From Enterococcus mundtii (GTDB lineage: Bacteria; Bacillota; Bacilli; Lactobacillales; Enterococcaceae), in contig NZ_PUAP01000030.1 in NCBI RefSeq assembly GCF_002947535.1, forward strand, positions 108,980-172,979: DNA of 64,000 nt. Reading direction: 5' to 3'. Shown here in pieces: positions 30,246 to 42,200 of the stretch (positions within the stretch are counted from its first letter, which is position 1; every line of letters begins with the position of its first letter). Below the pieces are notes generated by a model, which saw only the letters and a list, made by a program, of their open reading frames with translations, was not told the origin of the DNA and did no database searches. Position numbers and translations under genes: made by a program.

Positions 30246-31529
30246 TTAATTTTCTTCGCTGCGTGAAGTTTCTGGTAAGATAAGATTCAAAATGATTCCT
30301 AAAACTGTTGCTAGTGCCATGGCAGATAAAGTGAATGTTCCTACTTCAAGGACTAATCCTCCGATACCTACGACTAAGATGACTGAAGCAATCAATAGAT
30401 TTTTCTTTTTATCAAAATCGATTTTGTTTTCGACTAATATTTTCATTCCACTTGCCGCAATCACTCCGAATAGGATGAAACTGATACCTGAAATGACTGG
30501 GCCAGGAATACTTAATATCAAAGCACTTAGTTTGCCAATGAAGCCAAGGATCACTGCGAAGACCGCTGCGCCTCCGATCACGAACACGCTGTGTACGCGA
30601 GTGATTGCCAAGACTCCGATATTTTCACCATAACTTGTCACTGGCGGTCCACCAACGAAGGCTGCCACTAGCTGAGCCAGCCCATCTCCTGTCAATGTAC
30701 GGTGTAATCCTGGATCTTCGAAGAAATTACGTTTCGTCAATTTGTTCAAGACCATCAAGTGGCCGATGTGTTCAGTCATTGTGACAAAGGCGATCGGTGC
30801 CATCGTGGTGATCGCTCCTATATATAACTTCGGTTGATATTGCACAAAGGGAATCTCGAAGTTGGGTAGTGCAAACCACGGTGCATCAATGATTGGTTGG
30901 GTATCAACGATCCCGAAAAGTAAAGCGACGATGTATCCAGAGATGATGCCAAGCAGGATCGGTAATAATCCTAGGAACCCGCGTAGGAACATATTGAAGA
31001 AAATCGTCAATCCTAAAGTGATCAACGCAACTGATAGATATTTGAAATCGTAATGGTCTTGATTGAACATCGCGTTGTTTGCTGCATTGGCAGCTAAACC
31101 TAAACCGATGACCATGATGACTGGGCCAACCACGATCGGTGGCAAGATTTTGTCTAACCAAGCAGAACCGATTTTCTTGATGATCAACGCGACGATCAGA
31201 TAGACAAGCGCTGTTGTCATCGCGCCTTGTGCGATCGCCGGGAAGCCGTCGGTTTTCATCAACATCTGCATGGCTGCGATGAACGCGAAACTACTGCCTA
31301 GATAAGCTGGGATCTTTCCTTTCGTTGTAATCAAGTAAACGATCGTTCCTAATCCTGAACTGACCAAGGCAATCCCTGGGTCGATCCCAACTAAGATCGG
31401 TACTAAGACGGTTGCACCGAACATCGTGAATAAATGCTGTAAACTTAATCCTACCCAGTGTCCAATGGTTGGTCGATCATGGATGTCTAATACCACACTA
31501 TCGTTGTGAAACTTTTTTTCTTCTGCCAT
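30246..31529 (-). CDS. pyrP: Uracil permease
   Basis: 427 residues, NCS2 (nucleobase:cation symporter) family with about 12-14 membrane segments. Typical positions are A-F-V-T-M-T-E-H-I-G-H and F-V-G-G-P-P-V-T-S-Y-G-E-N in the substrate region. It lies between pyrR and pyrB, as in other Firmicutes pyr operons, and gives uracil salvage under the same control. Confidence 0.94.
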   Translation of the reverse strand: MAEEKKFHNDSVVLDIHDRPTIGHWVGLSLQHLFTMFGATVLVPILVGIDPGIALVSSGLGTIVYLITTKGKIPAYLGSSFAFIAAMQMLMKTDGFPAIAQGAMTTALVYLIVALIIKKIGSAWLDKILPPIVVGPVIMVIGLGLAANAANNAMFNQDHYDFKYLSVALITLGLTIFFNMFLRGFLGLLPILLGIISGYIVALLFGIVDTQPIIDAPWFALPNFEIPFVQYQPKLYIGAITTMAPIAFVTMTEHIGHLMVLNKLTKRNFFEDPGLHRTLTGDGLAQLVAAFVGGPPVTSYGENIGVLAITRVHSVFVIGGAAVFAVILGFIGKLSALILSIPGPVISGISFILFGVIAASGMKILVENKIDFDKKKNLLIASVILVVGIGGLVLEVGTFTLSAMALATVLGIILNLILPETSRSEEN

Positions 31530-31543
31530 CTTGCCTTACTCCT

Positions 31544-32299
<756 letters not shown>

Positions 32300-32305
32300 T
32301 TTATT

Positions 32306-32334
32306 ACTATACCGTTAAGTACTTTAAAAAGCAA
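32306..32334 (-). promoter_or_regulatory. Likely pyr operon promoter
   Basis: TTGCTT and TATAGT on the minus strand are 17 bases apart; the -35 lies inside the 3' end of rluD. Confidence 0.6.
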
Positions 32335-33235
32335 TATCTTTTCTCAACTTCTCTAAAGCTTTTTCAAAAACTTCTGGCAAGGGTGCCTCAAAGGTCATTT
32401 GTTCGTTCGTTTGAGGATGGGTGAAACCTAATAATTTAGCATGTAAAAATTGGCCATTGCCTTTGAGGGTTTTCTTTGGTCCATAAACGGGATCACCAGC
32501 TAAAGGATAACCGATATACTTCATATGCACGCGGATCTGGTGCGTACGTCCAGTTTCTAATTGCAATTCTACTAAAGTAAAATTCTCAAAACGTTCCAAT
32601 ACAGTAAAATGAGTCACAGCTGGTTTACCATCTTCACGGATCGCTTGCATTTTCCGATCAACTTTTGAGCGACCAATCGGAGCATTGATCGTCCCTTTTT
32701 CGTGTGGAATGACGCCATGGACTAAAGCAATGTACTTTCTTAGGGACGTTTTATCTTTTAATTGTTGCGCTAATGCTTCATGTGCTTGATCATTTTTGGC
32801 GATCATCAGTAATCCGGAAGTGTCTTTATCGATCCGATGGACGATCCCAGGACGGATCACCCCATTGATCGATGACAGATTTTTCATGTGGTACATCAAA
32901 GCATTGACTAGGGTCCCATGAGCATGACCAGCTGAAGGATGAACGACCATCCCTTGTGGCTTATTGACGACAGCTACATCGTCATCTTCATAGACGATCT
33001 CGATCGGTAAATCTTCTGCGAGGATCTCAAGTTCTTCAGGTTCTGGCACATCAATAATGATCGTATCCGCCGATTTCACTTTGTAATTCGCTTTTACTGG
33101 TTCACCATTTACGGAAACAGCACCGTCTTTCAACCATTGTTGGACTTGTGAACGACTATGATCCGTAAATAATCCTGTTAGAACTTTATCGATCCGCCCT
33201 TTTTCTTCTTTGATAGTTGCTTTTAATTGTGTCAT
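32324..33235 (-). CDS. rluD: Pseudouridine synthase, RluD family
   Basis: 303 residues. An S4 RNA-binding domain (about 12-75) precedes the catalytic domain with H-R-I-D-K-D-T-S-G-L (catalytic Asp near residue 137) and the R-T-H-Q-I-R-V-H block. It pseudouridylates 23S rRNA; the exact position is not certain for Firmicutes members. It overlaps lspA by 4 bases. Confidence 0.92.
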   Translation of the reverse strand: MTQLKATIKEEKGRIDKVLTGLFTDHSRSQVQQWLKDGAVSVNGEPVKANYKVKSADTIIIDVPEPEELEILAEDLPIEIVYEDDDVAVVNKPQGMVVHPSAGHAHGTLVNALMYHMKNLSSINGVIRPGIVHRIDKDTSGLLMIAKNDQAHEALAQQLKDKTSLRKYIALVHGVIPHEKGTINAPIGRSKVDRKMQAIREDGKPAVTHFTVLERFENFTLVELQLETGRTHQIRVHMKYIGYPLAGDPVYGPKKTLKGNGQFLHAKLLGFTHPQTNEQMTFEAPLPEVFEKALEKLRKDIAF

Positions 33236-33696
33236 TTTTTTCGTTGTTCCTTTTCATCTAAAATAATATAAATCAATACACAGATCACACCGATCACTAA
33301 AGAAATATCTGCCACATTAAAGATCGGGAAATTCATGAAATCGGTTTGGAACATATCGACCACATAACCTAAACGGACACGGTCGATAAAGTTGCCGATC
33401 GCCCCAGCTAGGATCAATGTCAGACCGATCATGAACCAACGACTCCCATTGGTACGATTTTTGATCATCAACGTCAAGATCACTACAACTGCGATGATCG
33501 TCACGACAGTAAAAAACCACATTTTTCCTTCTAGTAAACTCCAAGCTGCTCCAAAATTACGGATATGATTCAAGGATAAGATCCCTGGAATCACCGATTT
33601 TGTTTCTCCTAAAGCAAAGTTATCGACGATCAACCATTTTACCCATTGATCGATCCCGATGATCAACGCACTTATAATCCAATATATCGCTAACAA
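33232..33696 (-). CDS. lspA: Lipoprotein signal peptidase (SPase II), TTG start
   Basis: 154 residues with four membrane segments. The two catalytic Asp lie in the conserved G-A-I-G-N-F-I-D-R-V-R-L-G-Y-V-V-D-M block and in F-N-V-A-D-I-S. It removes signal peptides of prolipoproteins. The first codon is TTG, with AAAAGGA at good spacing. Confidence 0.94.
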   Translation of the reverse strand: MLAIYWIISALIIGIDQWVKWLIVDNFALGETKSVIPGILSLNHIRNFGAAWSLLEGKMWFFTVVTIIAVVVILTLMIKNRTNGSRWFMIGLTLILAGAIGNFIDRVRLGYVVDMFQTDFMNFPIFNVADISLVIGVICVLIYIILDEKEQRKK

Positions 33697-33700
33697 ACAA

Positions 33701-34399
33701 TCATTCCTTTTCTACTTCATGATAAATATCTCTTGGTCTGATGATCCCTAATAAATTTCCGTTAGGGTCACCATTTTTGGTGATCAGTACAGCTTCAAGT
33801 GTACCTTGCTCACCAAACATTTTTTCTACTTCAGCAATCGTTGTCTGAGCTGACACAAAATGGTAATTGGTATATTTACCATCTTGAATGATCAGATCGG
33901 CAGCGGTTTTTCCTTGCAGATTGATCACACCATGGTGACTTTCTTTTGCTAACCAAAAACCTAACATACGCAACGTCACTAATCCTTTGAATGTCCCTTT
34001 GTGATAAAGCGGGAATTGAGAATAACGCTTTTGAGCAACCGTCTCCAATAAACTAGGTAACGGGATGTCCCATTCAAACCCAGTCACATGCTTTGCGAAA
34101 CGAGGTAACACTGTTTCTGGTCGAATCAGTTCTTGCTCGATTCTTTGGATACGTTCCGTCGCCCAATCATTAGGCTCAGCGATAATAAAATCGACGGCGA
34201 TGCGATCATGCACGATCGCATTACGTAATTGAGCCAACTGTAGTAAGTCATCCTCATATTTTTTGATACTTTGATGTTGCTTTTGTGCTAACCGACGAAC
34301 GAGTTCGGTGAACCCCATGTTTCGTGGATTACCCATCTCTTCTTGCATCCATTTTTCGATCCGATTAAAGCTACTCAAAAAAAGATCAGAATTCTTCAT
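33701..34399 (-). CDS. CBS-domain protein of unknown function
   Basis: 232 residues from the ATG at 34399 behind AAGGAGG; seven more upstream codons overlap the next gene. The N-terminal ~95 residues are helical and charged; two CBS-like motifs follow from about 105, including F-K-G-L-V-T-L-R-M-L-G-F and G-N-L-L-G-I-I-R-P-R-D-I at the C-terminus. CBS pairs sense adenine nucleotides. The partner is unknown. It ends 4 bases before lspA. Confidence 0.8.
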   Translation of the reverse strand: MKNSDLFLSSFNRIEKWMQEEMGNPRNMGFTELVRRLAQKQHQSIKKYEDDLLQLAQLRNAIVHDRIAVDFIIAEPNDWATERIQRIEQELIRPETVLPRFAKHVTGFEWDIPLPSLLETVAQKRYSQFPLYHKGTFKGLVTLRMLGFWLAKESHHGVINLQGKTAADLIIQDGKYTNYHFVSAQTTIAEVEKMFGEQGTLEAVLITKNGDPNGNLLGIIRPRDIYHEVEKE

Positions 34400-34769
34400 C
34401 ACTAGCCTCCTTGATGACATATGCTTTATTTTTTATAAAGAAAAAGAAACCAATCATTACGACGACGATCAGTAAACTATAAAGGATACTTTGCATAAAC
34501 ACGGCGCTGATCCCCGTAAATAAGAACAGCAAAGGATAGATCTGTAACAGTATCAGATTCATCGTGATCCGATAGTTTTTAGTTGGTCTTGATATCGCGT
34601 AAACCGGACTTTTCAACCAAAAAAAGGTGACTTGCATCTGAAAAGGGGCGTCTACATCTATCATAACAGATTGGTTATGTCTTAAACTGATTTTCCGATC
34701 ATCTATACGTAATGTGATTGGACTTCCCATTCCGTAAAATCCCGTATCTCTAGTAACATTCACTTCCAT
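34386..34769 (-). CDS. Small membrane protein with beta-rich N-terminus
   Basis: 127 residues. The first 65 look like a small beta domain (alternating T-L-R-I-D-D-R-K-I-S-L), then two membrane segments (about 70-90 and 95-113) and a short charged tail. It overlaps the CBS gene by 14 bases and follows AGGAGG. I do not recognise a family. Confidence 0.7.
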   Translation of the reverse strand: MEVNVTRDTGFYGMGSPITLRIDDRKISLRHNQSVMIDVDAPFQMQVTFFWLKSPVYAISRPTKNYRITMNLILLQIYPLLFLFTGISAVFMQSILYSLLIVVVMIGFFFFIKNKAYVIKEASDEEF

Positions 34770-34865
34770 TTTCGCTCCTCCTATTATGCGTTAGTCTTTA
34801 TCAAAACACAAGCGCAATCTCTAGCACTGCCACCTATTCATGACTGTTACGCTTTCGTATAAGGA

Positions 34866-35351
34866 TCATTCCTCTTCATCCTCTATTCTTCGTTCTAGTC
34901 TTCGTTGTCCAAAACGGTTGACAGAAGAAACAACAAATAGTAAACCAACCATAAATAATAGCGACGATAAAAACGTAATCCCTAAAACCGCTAAAAAATG
35001 AGGATCGAAATATCCAGTATATAGATCTTGGTACAGGGAATAATTTCTTATGCCCGTAATTGCAGAAACGAGTAAACTGCCCGCAATGACTGCTGCCACA
35101 CGCAATTTCTTTGCATGTTTGGATGGGTCGATGAGCTCATGACCAATTAGAGAACCACGAATCAAGATATAGGTGAATGCTACTCCTATCAATAATAACT
35201 CAGTAAACATCCCAGAAACTGGTTGTTCCAGAAGATAACTTTTTACAAAGATCGAAGTCCCTAATAATACTAACAGTAATAAAAAAGCTTCACTTTGTAT
35301 TTGATTATTGATCTGTATGATACGCTCATCTTTTTGTCTATTCTTTTTCAT
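34866..35351 (-). CDS. Membrane protein paired with XRE regulator (DUF6773-like)
   Basis: 161 residues from M-K-K-N-R-Q-K, with four membrane segments after a charged 25-residue N-terminus. It overlaps the regulator gene upstream by 14 bases. Small XRE regulators with such a four-helix partner are common in Firmicutes; their job is not known. The family name is a guess from layout. Confidence 0.7.
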   Translation of the reverse strand: MKKNRQKDERIIQINNQIQSEAFLLLLVLLGTSIFVKSYLLEQPVSGMFTELLLIGVAFTYILIRGSLIGHELIDPSKHAKKLRVAAVIAGSLLVSAITGIRNYSLYQDLYTGYFDPHFLAVLGITFLSSLLFMVGLLFVVSSVNRFGQRRLERRIEDEEE

Positions 35352-35547
35352 CTTTGTCCTCCCAAAATAGTTCATCTAGTGTTTGATTCAATTCATGACA
35401 GATAGCCAGACACAATTTAAGTGTAGGATTATACTTCCCTGCTTCAATCAAACCAATCGTTTGCCGTGTCACACTTACGCGTTGGGCTAATTCTTCTTGG
35501 CTTAGATCACTTGCTGAACGTGCAAGTTTCATTCGGATGTTCTTCAA
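35338..35547 (-). CDS. Small XRE-family transcriptional regulator
   Basis: 69 residues. The helix-turn-helix reads L-S-Q-E-E-L-A-Q-R-V-S-V-T-R-Q-T-I-G-L-I-E, typical of short Cro-like regulators, and ends L-D-E-L-F-W-E. I chose a TTG start at 35547, because GGAGG lies 12 bases upstream and the best promoter (35584-35612) puts the transcript start just before it. An in-frame ATG at 35604 would lie upstream of that transcript. It is co-transcribed with the membrane protein gene. Confidence 0.75.
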   Translation of the reverse strand: MKNIRMKLARSASDLSQEELAQRVSVTRQTIGLIEAGKYNPTLKLCLAICHELNQTLDELFWEDKDEKE

Positions 35548-35583
35548 CTTGATGCCTAACCTCCATTCTCGTCTCTCACTCAA

Positions 35584-35612
35584 ATTGTAAACTATAAATT
35601 GCAAAATGTAAA
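35584..35612 (-). promoter_or_regulatory. Promoter of the XRE operon
   Basis: TTTACA-N17-TACAAT on the minus strand in an AT-rich stretch with repeated TTTACA/TTTGCAATTT words, possibly an operator for the regulator itself. Confidence 0.5.
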
Positions 35613-35654
35613 ATATATATTGCTAAAATAAATGTAAACGACTAATAAAAGCAA

Positions 35655-35788
35655 TAAAAAGACTGGTACGTTAGCCTTCTCGCCTACCTCCGAATAAACG
35701 GTGGGAACAGAAGTCACTGCTTCGGAAATAAGGCACCATCCACAAAAATTTGAAGAACATTTTTCGTGGATGGCACCTTATTTTTTTA
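35655..35788. repeat. Dispersed palindromic repeat, copy 1
   Basis: A large hairpin (35726-35786; AATAAGG-YGCCATCCAC arms) is followed on the minus strand by CTTCTGTTCCCACCGTTTATT. The same arrangement occurs at 63718-63880 and the flank alone at 45925-45985. The hairpin ends in T-rich runs on both sides and could act as a bidirectional terminator. Confidence 0.8.
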
Positions 35789-36257
35789 GGATAAACAAAA
35801 AGGATTGAACTTTTACCAGGTCCATTACTTTTGTAAATTTAAGTCGCTCTTTTTTTTGGCAGGAGTGTTTACTTGCCCTCCATTCATAAATCCACTGATT
35901 ATTACGAAAAAAATTTTCGACTTGTTTTAATAATTCCGGACTACGCCACTGCTCACTATTTACTGTTTCTTTCGATTCCTTTTCTTCATTGTTTATTTTT
36001 TTTTGATTTTGAAATCGAATCACTGTATCGTTCTCTACAGGTGACAACTGATACTGCTCCGTTTTTTCATTGATTTCTTTAAAATGATAATCAATCAACA
36101 ACGTATTCGTTTTCCATTGGTTATAGATCGACTGTAATTTTATGTCCGATAAGAAATCCCCTAGCCGGACATTTTCCACTCCATAGCCTTCAAGTATTCG
36201 ATAAGCGAGATACTGTGCTCGGGCGGAATACAGAGACTCTTCATTTTTCCAATTCAT
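35778..36257 (-). pseudogene. Fragment of a third giant-toxin paralog
   Basis: 159 residues without a good ribosome-binding site. Residues 10-90 (A-Y-R-I-L-E-G-Y-G-V-E-N-V-R-L-G-D onward) match the end of module 2 in the giant protein at 47044-54537, where A-Y-G-V-E-N-V-R-L-G-D occurs. Residues 100-125 (E-Q-W-R-S-P-E-L-L-K-Q-V) match the start of its fifth module, E-Q-W-R-D-K. The two pieces are joined directly, so several hundred codons are missing. The last ~30 residues are unrelated. It lies 21 bases after the stop of the 2421-residue gene. Best read as a relic of a deleted paralog. Confidence 0.75.
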
Positions 36258-36278
36258 ACCGGCCCATCGTTGGGCATC

Positions 36279-39200
36279 TCAATTTTGTAAATTGACCCCA
36301 ATTAATTTCTTTCTATTTCGTCTCCTTATTGAAGTCCTATTTAACGCCTGACTCTTTCCCACTCCTCTATTTATAAGAGCGGATAAATTGTCATAAAACG
36401 TCGGATTTGTACTTACAGACTGAGAAATCTCAGCTGAGGTACCTGTTTGTACGACAGATCTAGATCGAGAAGTTCCTTGATTGATTTTTTCTTCCGAAAC
36501 ATTCAAATCACTTCGTTTCACTCTTGTTTGTTGGGAAGGAATCTCTCCATTTTGTGATTGACTATTTGGTATCTTTGCATCTATCACCGAAGCAGAAGCA
36601 GCTTGCTTCGAATTAATTGAGGTAGAAAATTCTGTTGTAGGACTTACATCGCTAAGTGTGCTTACTAAAGGGGGTTCCTTCGTCACTTCTAATCCAATAC
36701 TTCTTTCTTCTGTTGCATACTCACCGATCGACATCAATGACAGACTGATAAGTATATTACCACTGCCAAGTTCCGGCGTTGACTCCTGGGTTGGTTCATC
36801 CACAGCGCGTTTTGGTCGCAGGAGCGGTTGATCATACGTGTATCCATACGCAACATCTCTTAAAAGTGTTCCCACCATTTCCGCATCACTCAGCATATAA
36901 TTAGCCATCAACATAGAATCTGTGGCAAAATTCCGAAAAACAGCCAGTCGCGATAACCCATCTAAACGAAAATAATCTGCTATCAGTTGAACAAAACGAG
37001 AGAAACTGGCAGTTCCGAAATTCTTATGATACCGAGAAACAAAATCGATTAGTGCATCTTTCCCACGCTTTAGAAAACCACGGTGAACTGCATCATACAC
37101 GATGATATCATCAGTCATCGAAACAAGATGAGTTGTTTCATGAAGCAAAGTTTCTGATACAGGTGGTGCTATTTCAGCTTCTGGCCAAATTTTAGGGTTC
37201 TTATTGAAAGAATCAGCGATAAGTACGATTCGATTTTCAGCATCATTTCTAATCACAAATCCATAGGGCGAAGTACGTTGCTTGCTTAATGAATAGAATG
37301 CCTGGGTTGTCGGATCTTTTTGTAAATCGGTGGAAGCGATCCAAATATTTTTAAATCCCCAATCTGCGGACTGTTTAAGAAAATCTTTACTTTTTTCTGC
37401 AATCGACTTAAGCCTTTTGACCACTTCTTTTAATACTGCCTGTTCTTCTGCTTTGCCGTATACATTAAACATATTAGCTAAATAAGTCCCTCTCTTCGTG
37501 GAACTTATTTTCTCTGATCGCAGCATATATGTACACTCTTCGATAACATGATCTAAAATAATCAAGGCTTCCTTATATTCTTTTGCAACTACCTTCCGAA
37601 ATTCAATTAGATGTTCTGGCATCTTAGCGGCATCTAATCCAGCAAACACACGATATTTATTTTTCAACTCATCTGGTAAACAATGTTGGATGCCCATCTT
37701 GATTTTTTTTATGGTCATCGCTTCATTGGTACTAATTTGTTTTGGTGGTTCTGGTATCAGCTTAGTTAATGGTGGGAGTACAACTCGACTGTCTTCCACT
37801 ACAGAGAAACCGCTAGGGCCAGCTATTTCAATTGCGTTCATACGCGCTTTCCATTCTTGCCATTTTTCCGGGATTTTTGGAATCCACATGTATGGCGGAT
37901 ATTTAGGATTACTAAGAGGTCGAGAGGTCAGTTGATTTTGAGTAGGAACTGTTCCTCCTCTTGATGTGCTTGCTCCCTCATCGAAGCCGCCAGCGAATAA
38001 TAGATCATCCGGACGTTCAACGACGCTTTTCTCCAACTGAGTTTCAAAACGGAATTGGTCGATTCCCGGATCCAATCGTAAGACAGTCATAGGTTCGAGG
38101 ATATCTTTTTTCACTAAATGATATCGGTTGTTTTCCTTATCTAATAAGGCCAAAGGAATATAGCGTTCCTGGATCTTAATATAGGATCTACCTTCTGCAC
38201 TCCACATCAGACCATTTCCATCTGGTGCTGACAGAGTACTAGGGTCCCATATAGCTTCAAACTGATTGATACGATTCGTCACTTCGATTTTTACTGCTCT
38301 CGAAATGATCGGGGATGTATTTGGTTCAAAATACCATTCAATACCATTAAAGTTCACTGGTAATACTTTATCTCCATTCATTACATCATAGCGCACACCG
38401 TATTTTTTTATCGCTTGGATCCTAACAGGAACAAGTTGATCGTCCATTTCGATCACATCCATTTTTTTCTGACCATTTTTATAGATTTCCATGACCGTTC
38501 CTTCACCATAACCTTTAGGATAAAAATTTTTCTTTTCGATAAACATCTCATCTGGCTGGATATTGATTTTTAAAGAATTGATGATTTCCTTTTGTTTTTG
38601 AGAAAAAAATATGGGGCCTTCAAATTCTCTCAGTTCTTCTCCTCTTAAAGTAAAAACTTTTCCATATACATCCCCTTTTTTAAAATCGGAAACTTTGACA
38701 TATAGATTGTTTTTCATTTTTTTCACAAGAACTTGCGGACCATTCCTTGGTAAATGAGCGGTAACAGTCATTTTTGATATCACTGGTGCAGGCAAATCTT
38801 TTTCATGTTTTTCAAGTTTTGTTAGGACTGGTTTATAGTGGATATTTCTCGTAAGAATTGGCTGGTCTTTTAATTTTAAAAGGTTCTTGATCACAAATCG
38901 TCCACCACTAATTGCTGCTTCAATCCCTGGATCGATATACCGCACCACACTAGCCAAAAGACTTCTCAAATCAGAGAGTTTTGGGAGCACCTTTGCGCTG
39001 TTTCTTACCAATCCTGTTACCCCGCTTTTGGCAATCACTCTTGCTGCACCTAAAGCAAAGCGGATATTGATAGTAGCTATTTGCCCTAATACCGGAATGA
39101 CAAGAAGCGCATCAATGACACAATTAGGTACTGCACTTTCAACATCTTTATTGATGATACCAACTACACAATCATAAAAAGGAATGAAATGGCTAACAGC

Positions 39201-42200
39201 ATCCCATACTTTACTCGCCATCGTCTGGTCATTTCCTGATTCATATAGTTGTTGATACAGAATATCTTTATGTTTCGTACTGATATTATTGAATAAAGAT
39301 TCCCTTTCATCACCATGAGATAATTGTTTATCTTGATGGGTCTGCATGACAAAAGTATAAGAATAATCACCGATCCGAATCTTAGCCCCTTCTTTTTTAT
39401 ATTTCTTCCACCAAAGTGATTTGAGATCTATTAAATCGTGATCTAAGAATAAAAGTGGATCTTTATCCACACGATAAATCGTATATCCCCCTTCTTTTTC
39501 TAATCTCTTCAACGCATAGACCCGTTCTTCATTACCACGAATAGCCACCAATATATCTGTTTGCTTAAGGCGTAAGATCAAATCATCCCTGTTTTCTTTT
39601 CTACTAGCGATAACGAGGGACGGAATTGAACCAATCGGGTTTGAGGCAAGAGCTGCCTCATCTCTAAACTCAGCCGTCCCTTCATAGATGCGAGTCTCAG
39701 GAGAAAACATAAAATCTAACTCTGTCTGACTGAATGAATCAATGGATAGTCCAATCAATTTGCGGTTCAATAGGTGATAAGACTCTGCCACATCGCTGGT
39801 TAGCTCTCTGTACCAAGTTTCGATATTAGGTGGGATCCATGGGCCTGGACATGGGTTCCCACCAGCTAAATAGATTTCTCCTGCAGCGGGAGGCACCCTG
39901 ATTCCGAGTCTTTCACACTCATTAAGGACTTCCCCCACTAATGCTTGTTTTCGCCTAAAATTGATCACAGCCGTTTTATAGTTTCGATAAAAACGGTTAA
40001 ATTCTTCTTCGTGAGCCATGATCGTAAAGTAGCCTCTTTGGAAATAACCAATGAATGTACTGATTGCGAATTCTCTATAATTGCCGGTTTCAATTGCAAT
40101 TTTTAAACTAGGGGCATCTAATTGCGCTGTTGTGAATAATGCCGGTAACAACAGCTGATCAAATTCTTCGATATCCTGAACCCCTTTTTCACTGACTGAC
40201 TCAAAGAAAAGTTCACCCAACGTACGGATCTCTTCTTTGTCAAATTTATTTAGAAGACCTGACGCTGCTAGTATCCTCGAGCCTGCAATCTGCATCAATG
40301 ACCCATAATCGGAAATCAACAGATCATCTGACAATTCACTTGATTTGAGAAAATAATTAGGGAGCAGATAATTTAGACACTCCTTCCACAAATATCCTAT
40401 ATTAGTCTCTAACTCTTTTTGCTTTTTAGCATCATTATTTTTATTAAGAATAATTCGTTTGTTCTTTACCAATTCTTTCAGTTTGAATGAGTCTCTCAAC
40501 TCACCAATCGTAAAAGTAGCCGGATTGGGATGATCAAGGATTTTTTTTGTCGCATATTCTTCAACTGAGCTGCCTAGTACATTTTCCATGACCCATTTCA
40601 TGACTGTTTTTTTTGCATCATTATCAGAAATCAGCTCATCTTCTGCTCCACCATATAAGTTCAACTCTTTCAGTATGACAGTTGCTATCGCTTGTAGCCT
40701 TTCAGATCTAATTTCCCTTTCATCTCTATTTTGCATAAACCATTTGCCTATGCCACTCAAAATATTCTCTTTTGTGGCTGGTCCTGTGATCAAATAATTT
40801 TGACGTAAATATTGCTCTACTTTATTCGTCACTTGCTGACTTCTCCATTGAATTTCATCATTTTTCAAGTCAGGCTTATCCGTTTTTGGTTGGTTGTCAG
40901 GTTTCAAGTCAGGCTTATCCGTTTTTGGCTGATTGTCAGGTAAATCAGACAACTCTTTTTTTGCCAATTTCCCTTCTAACCAGTTCGCAAATGTCAACTC
41001 TGCTTCCTTATTTGAAATGAGACCATTATCTTCTTGGTTAAGTATCGTTTGTGCGATTTGTTTTAGTTTAACAGGATCGATCACTTTCTGAACCGCTCCT
41101 TCAAGCAAAAGCCAATTGGATACCGTGTCCACTAACACCTGTGGATTCGATAGATTACAGACGACACCCTTTGTTTTTAAAAATTGACAGATTCTCTGAT
41201 CGATTACTTCTACTGGTTCACTACGTCGGCTTTGATCTGCAGGTTGTTCAACGCCGTGAAGGGTTTCATTCTTAGGTATGATGTGATTTTCTTGAAGGAA
41301 AGATTGAACTTGTTCTTCCTCAGTCTGATCTGATTTGTCCTTGCGAGCATCTGGCGCGATCGCATCTATATTATTTTTTGCATACCTATAACCCATTTGT
41401 GCATTGTTATTTTCCCATTGGAGGATTACCGCTCGTGAATCATTTGTTCCCGCAAGTGTCATTTTCGATCCATAGGCTCTTAATAACTCTTTCGCTACTA
41501 ACTCCTCTCGACTCACGATTTCTTCATATTTCCCTAATCTGAATAACCACATCCGCATCCATCGGACCAATTCACTTGCGGTAGGATTCTTTAAAATGAA
41601 TCCTTGTTTTTGTGCAAAATCAATCAGTTGTTTATTTACTGCTTCGGTTTTCTCCCGATTGTCAAAGAGATCGCGATTGTAAATAACTGCTGTATTCGTC
41701 TGGTTTTTTGGCACAGTAGCAGGAACATCGTTGATAAAGTCCGAAAAAATCTGGTTGCATACATTTGTTTCCTTTCGATAATAAGCCTCAACTGGTTTTT
41801 CCGCAGGTGACATTTGAATAGGTTTCGACTTTTCTTGGTAAGTATAATTTACTAAGTGTACATTGACTTTCAACTGCATAAAGATTGCTTGTAGTTGTTC
41901 TGTGGTCAAAGCATCACCTATTCTTACATTTTTCAAACCATAGTTTCTTCGAATGAGGTAAGCGGCAAATTGAACTTTAGACGAGTCTTGCGAAATATCA
42001 CTCATGCGACGGATTTTAGCCCAACTCTCAAACGCCTTGACTACTTCCAGATCATTGGCATTTTTGCTCACAGCTTTTTGTTTGATTAAAAAAATCTTCA
42101 GTTTTTTGATTACATTCTTTGTTTCACTCTTACTCCGAAATAAAAATTTATCGTAAAAAAAGTAGGGCAAAGGTTCTTGATACCGACTAGTTGGGGTTCG

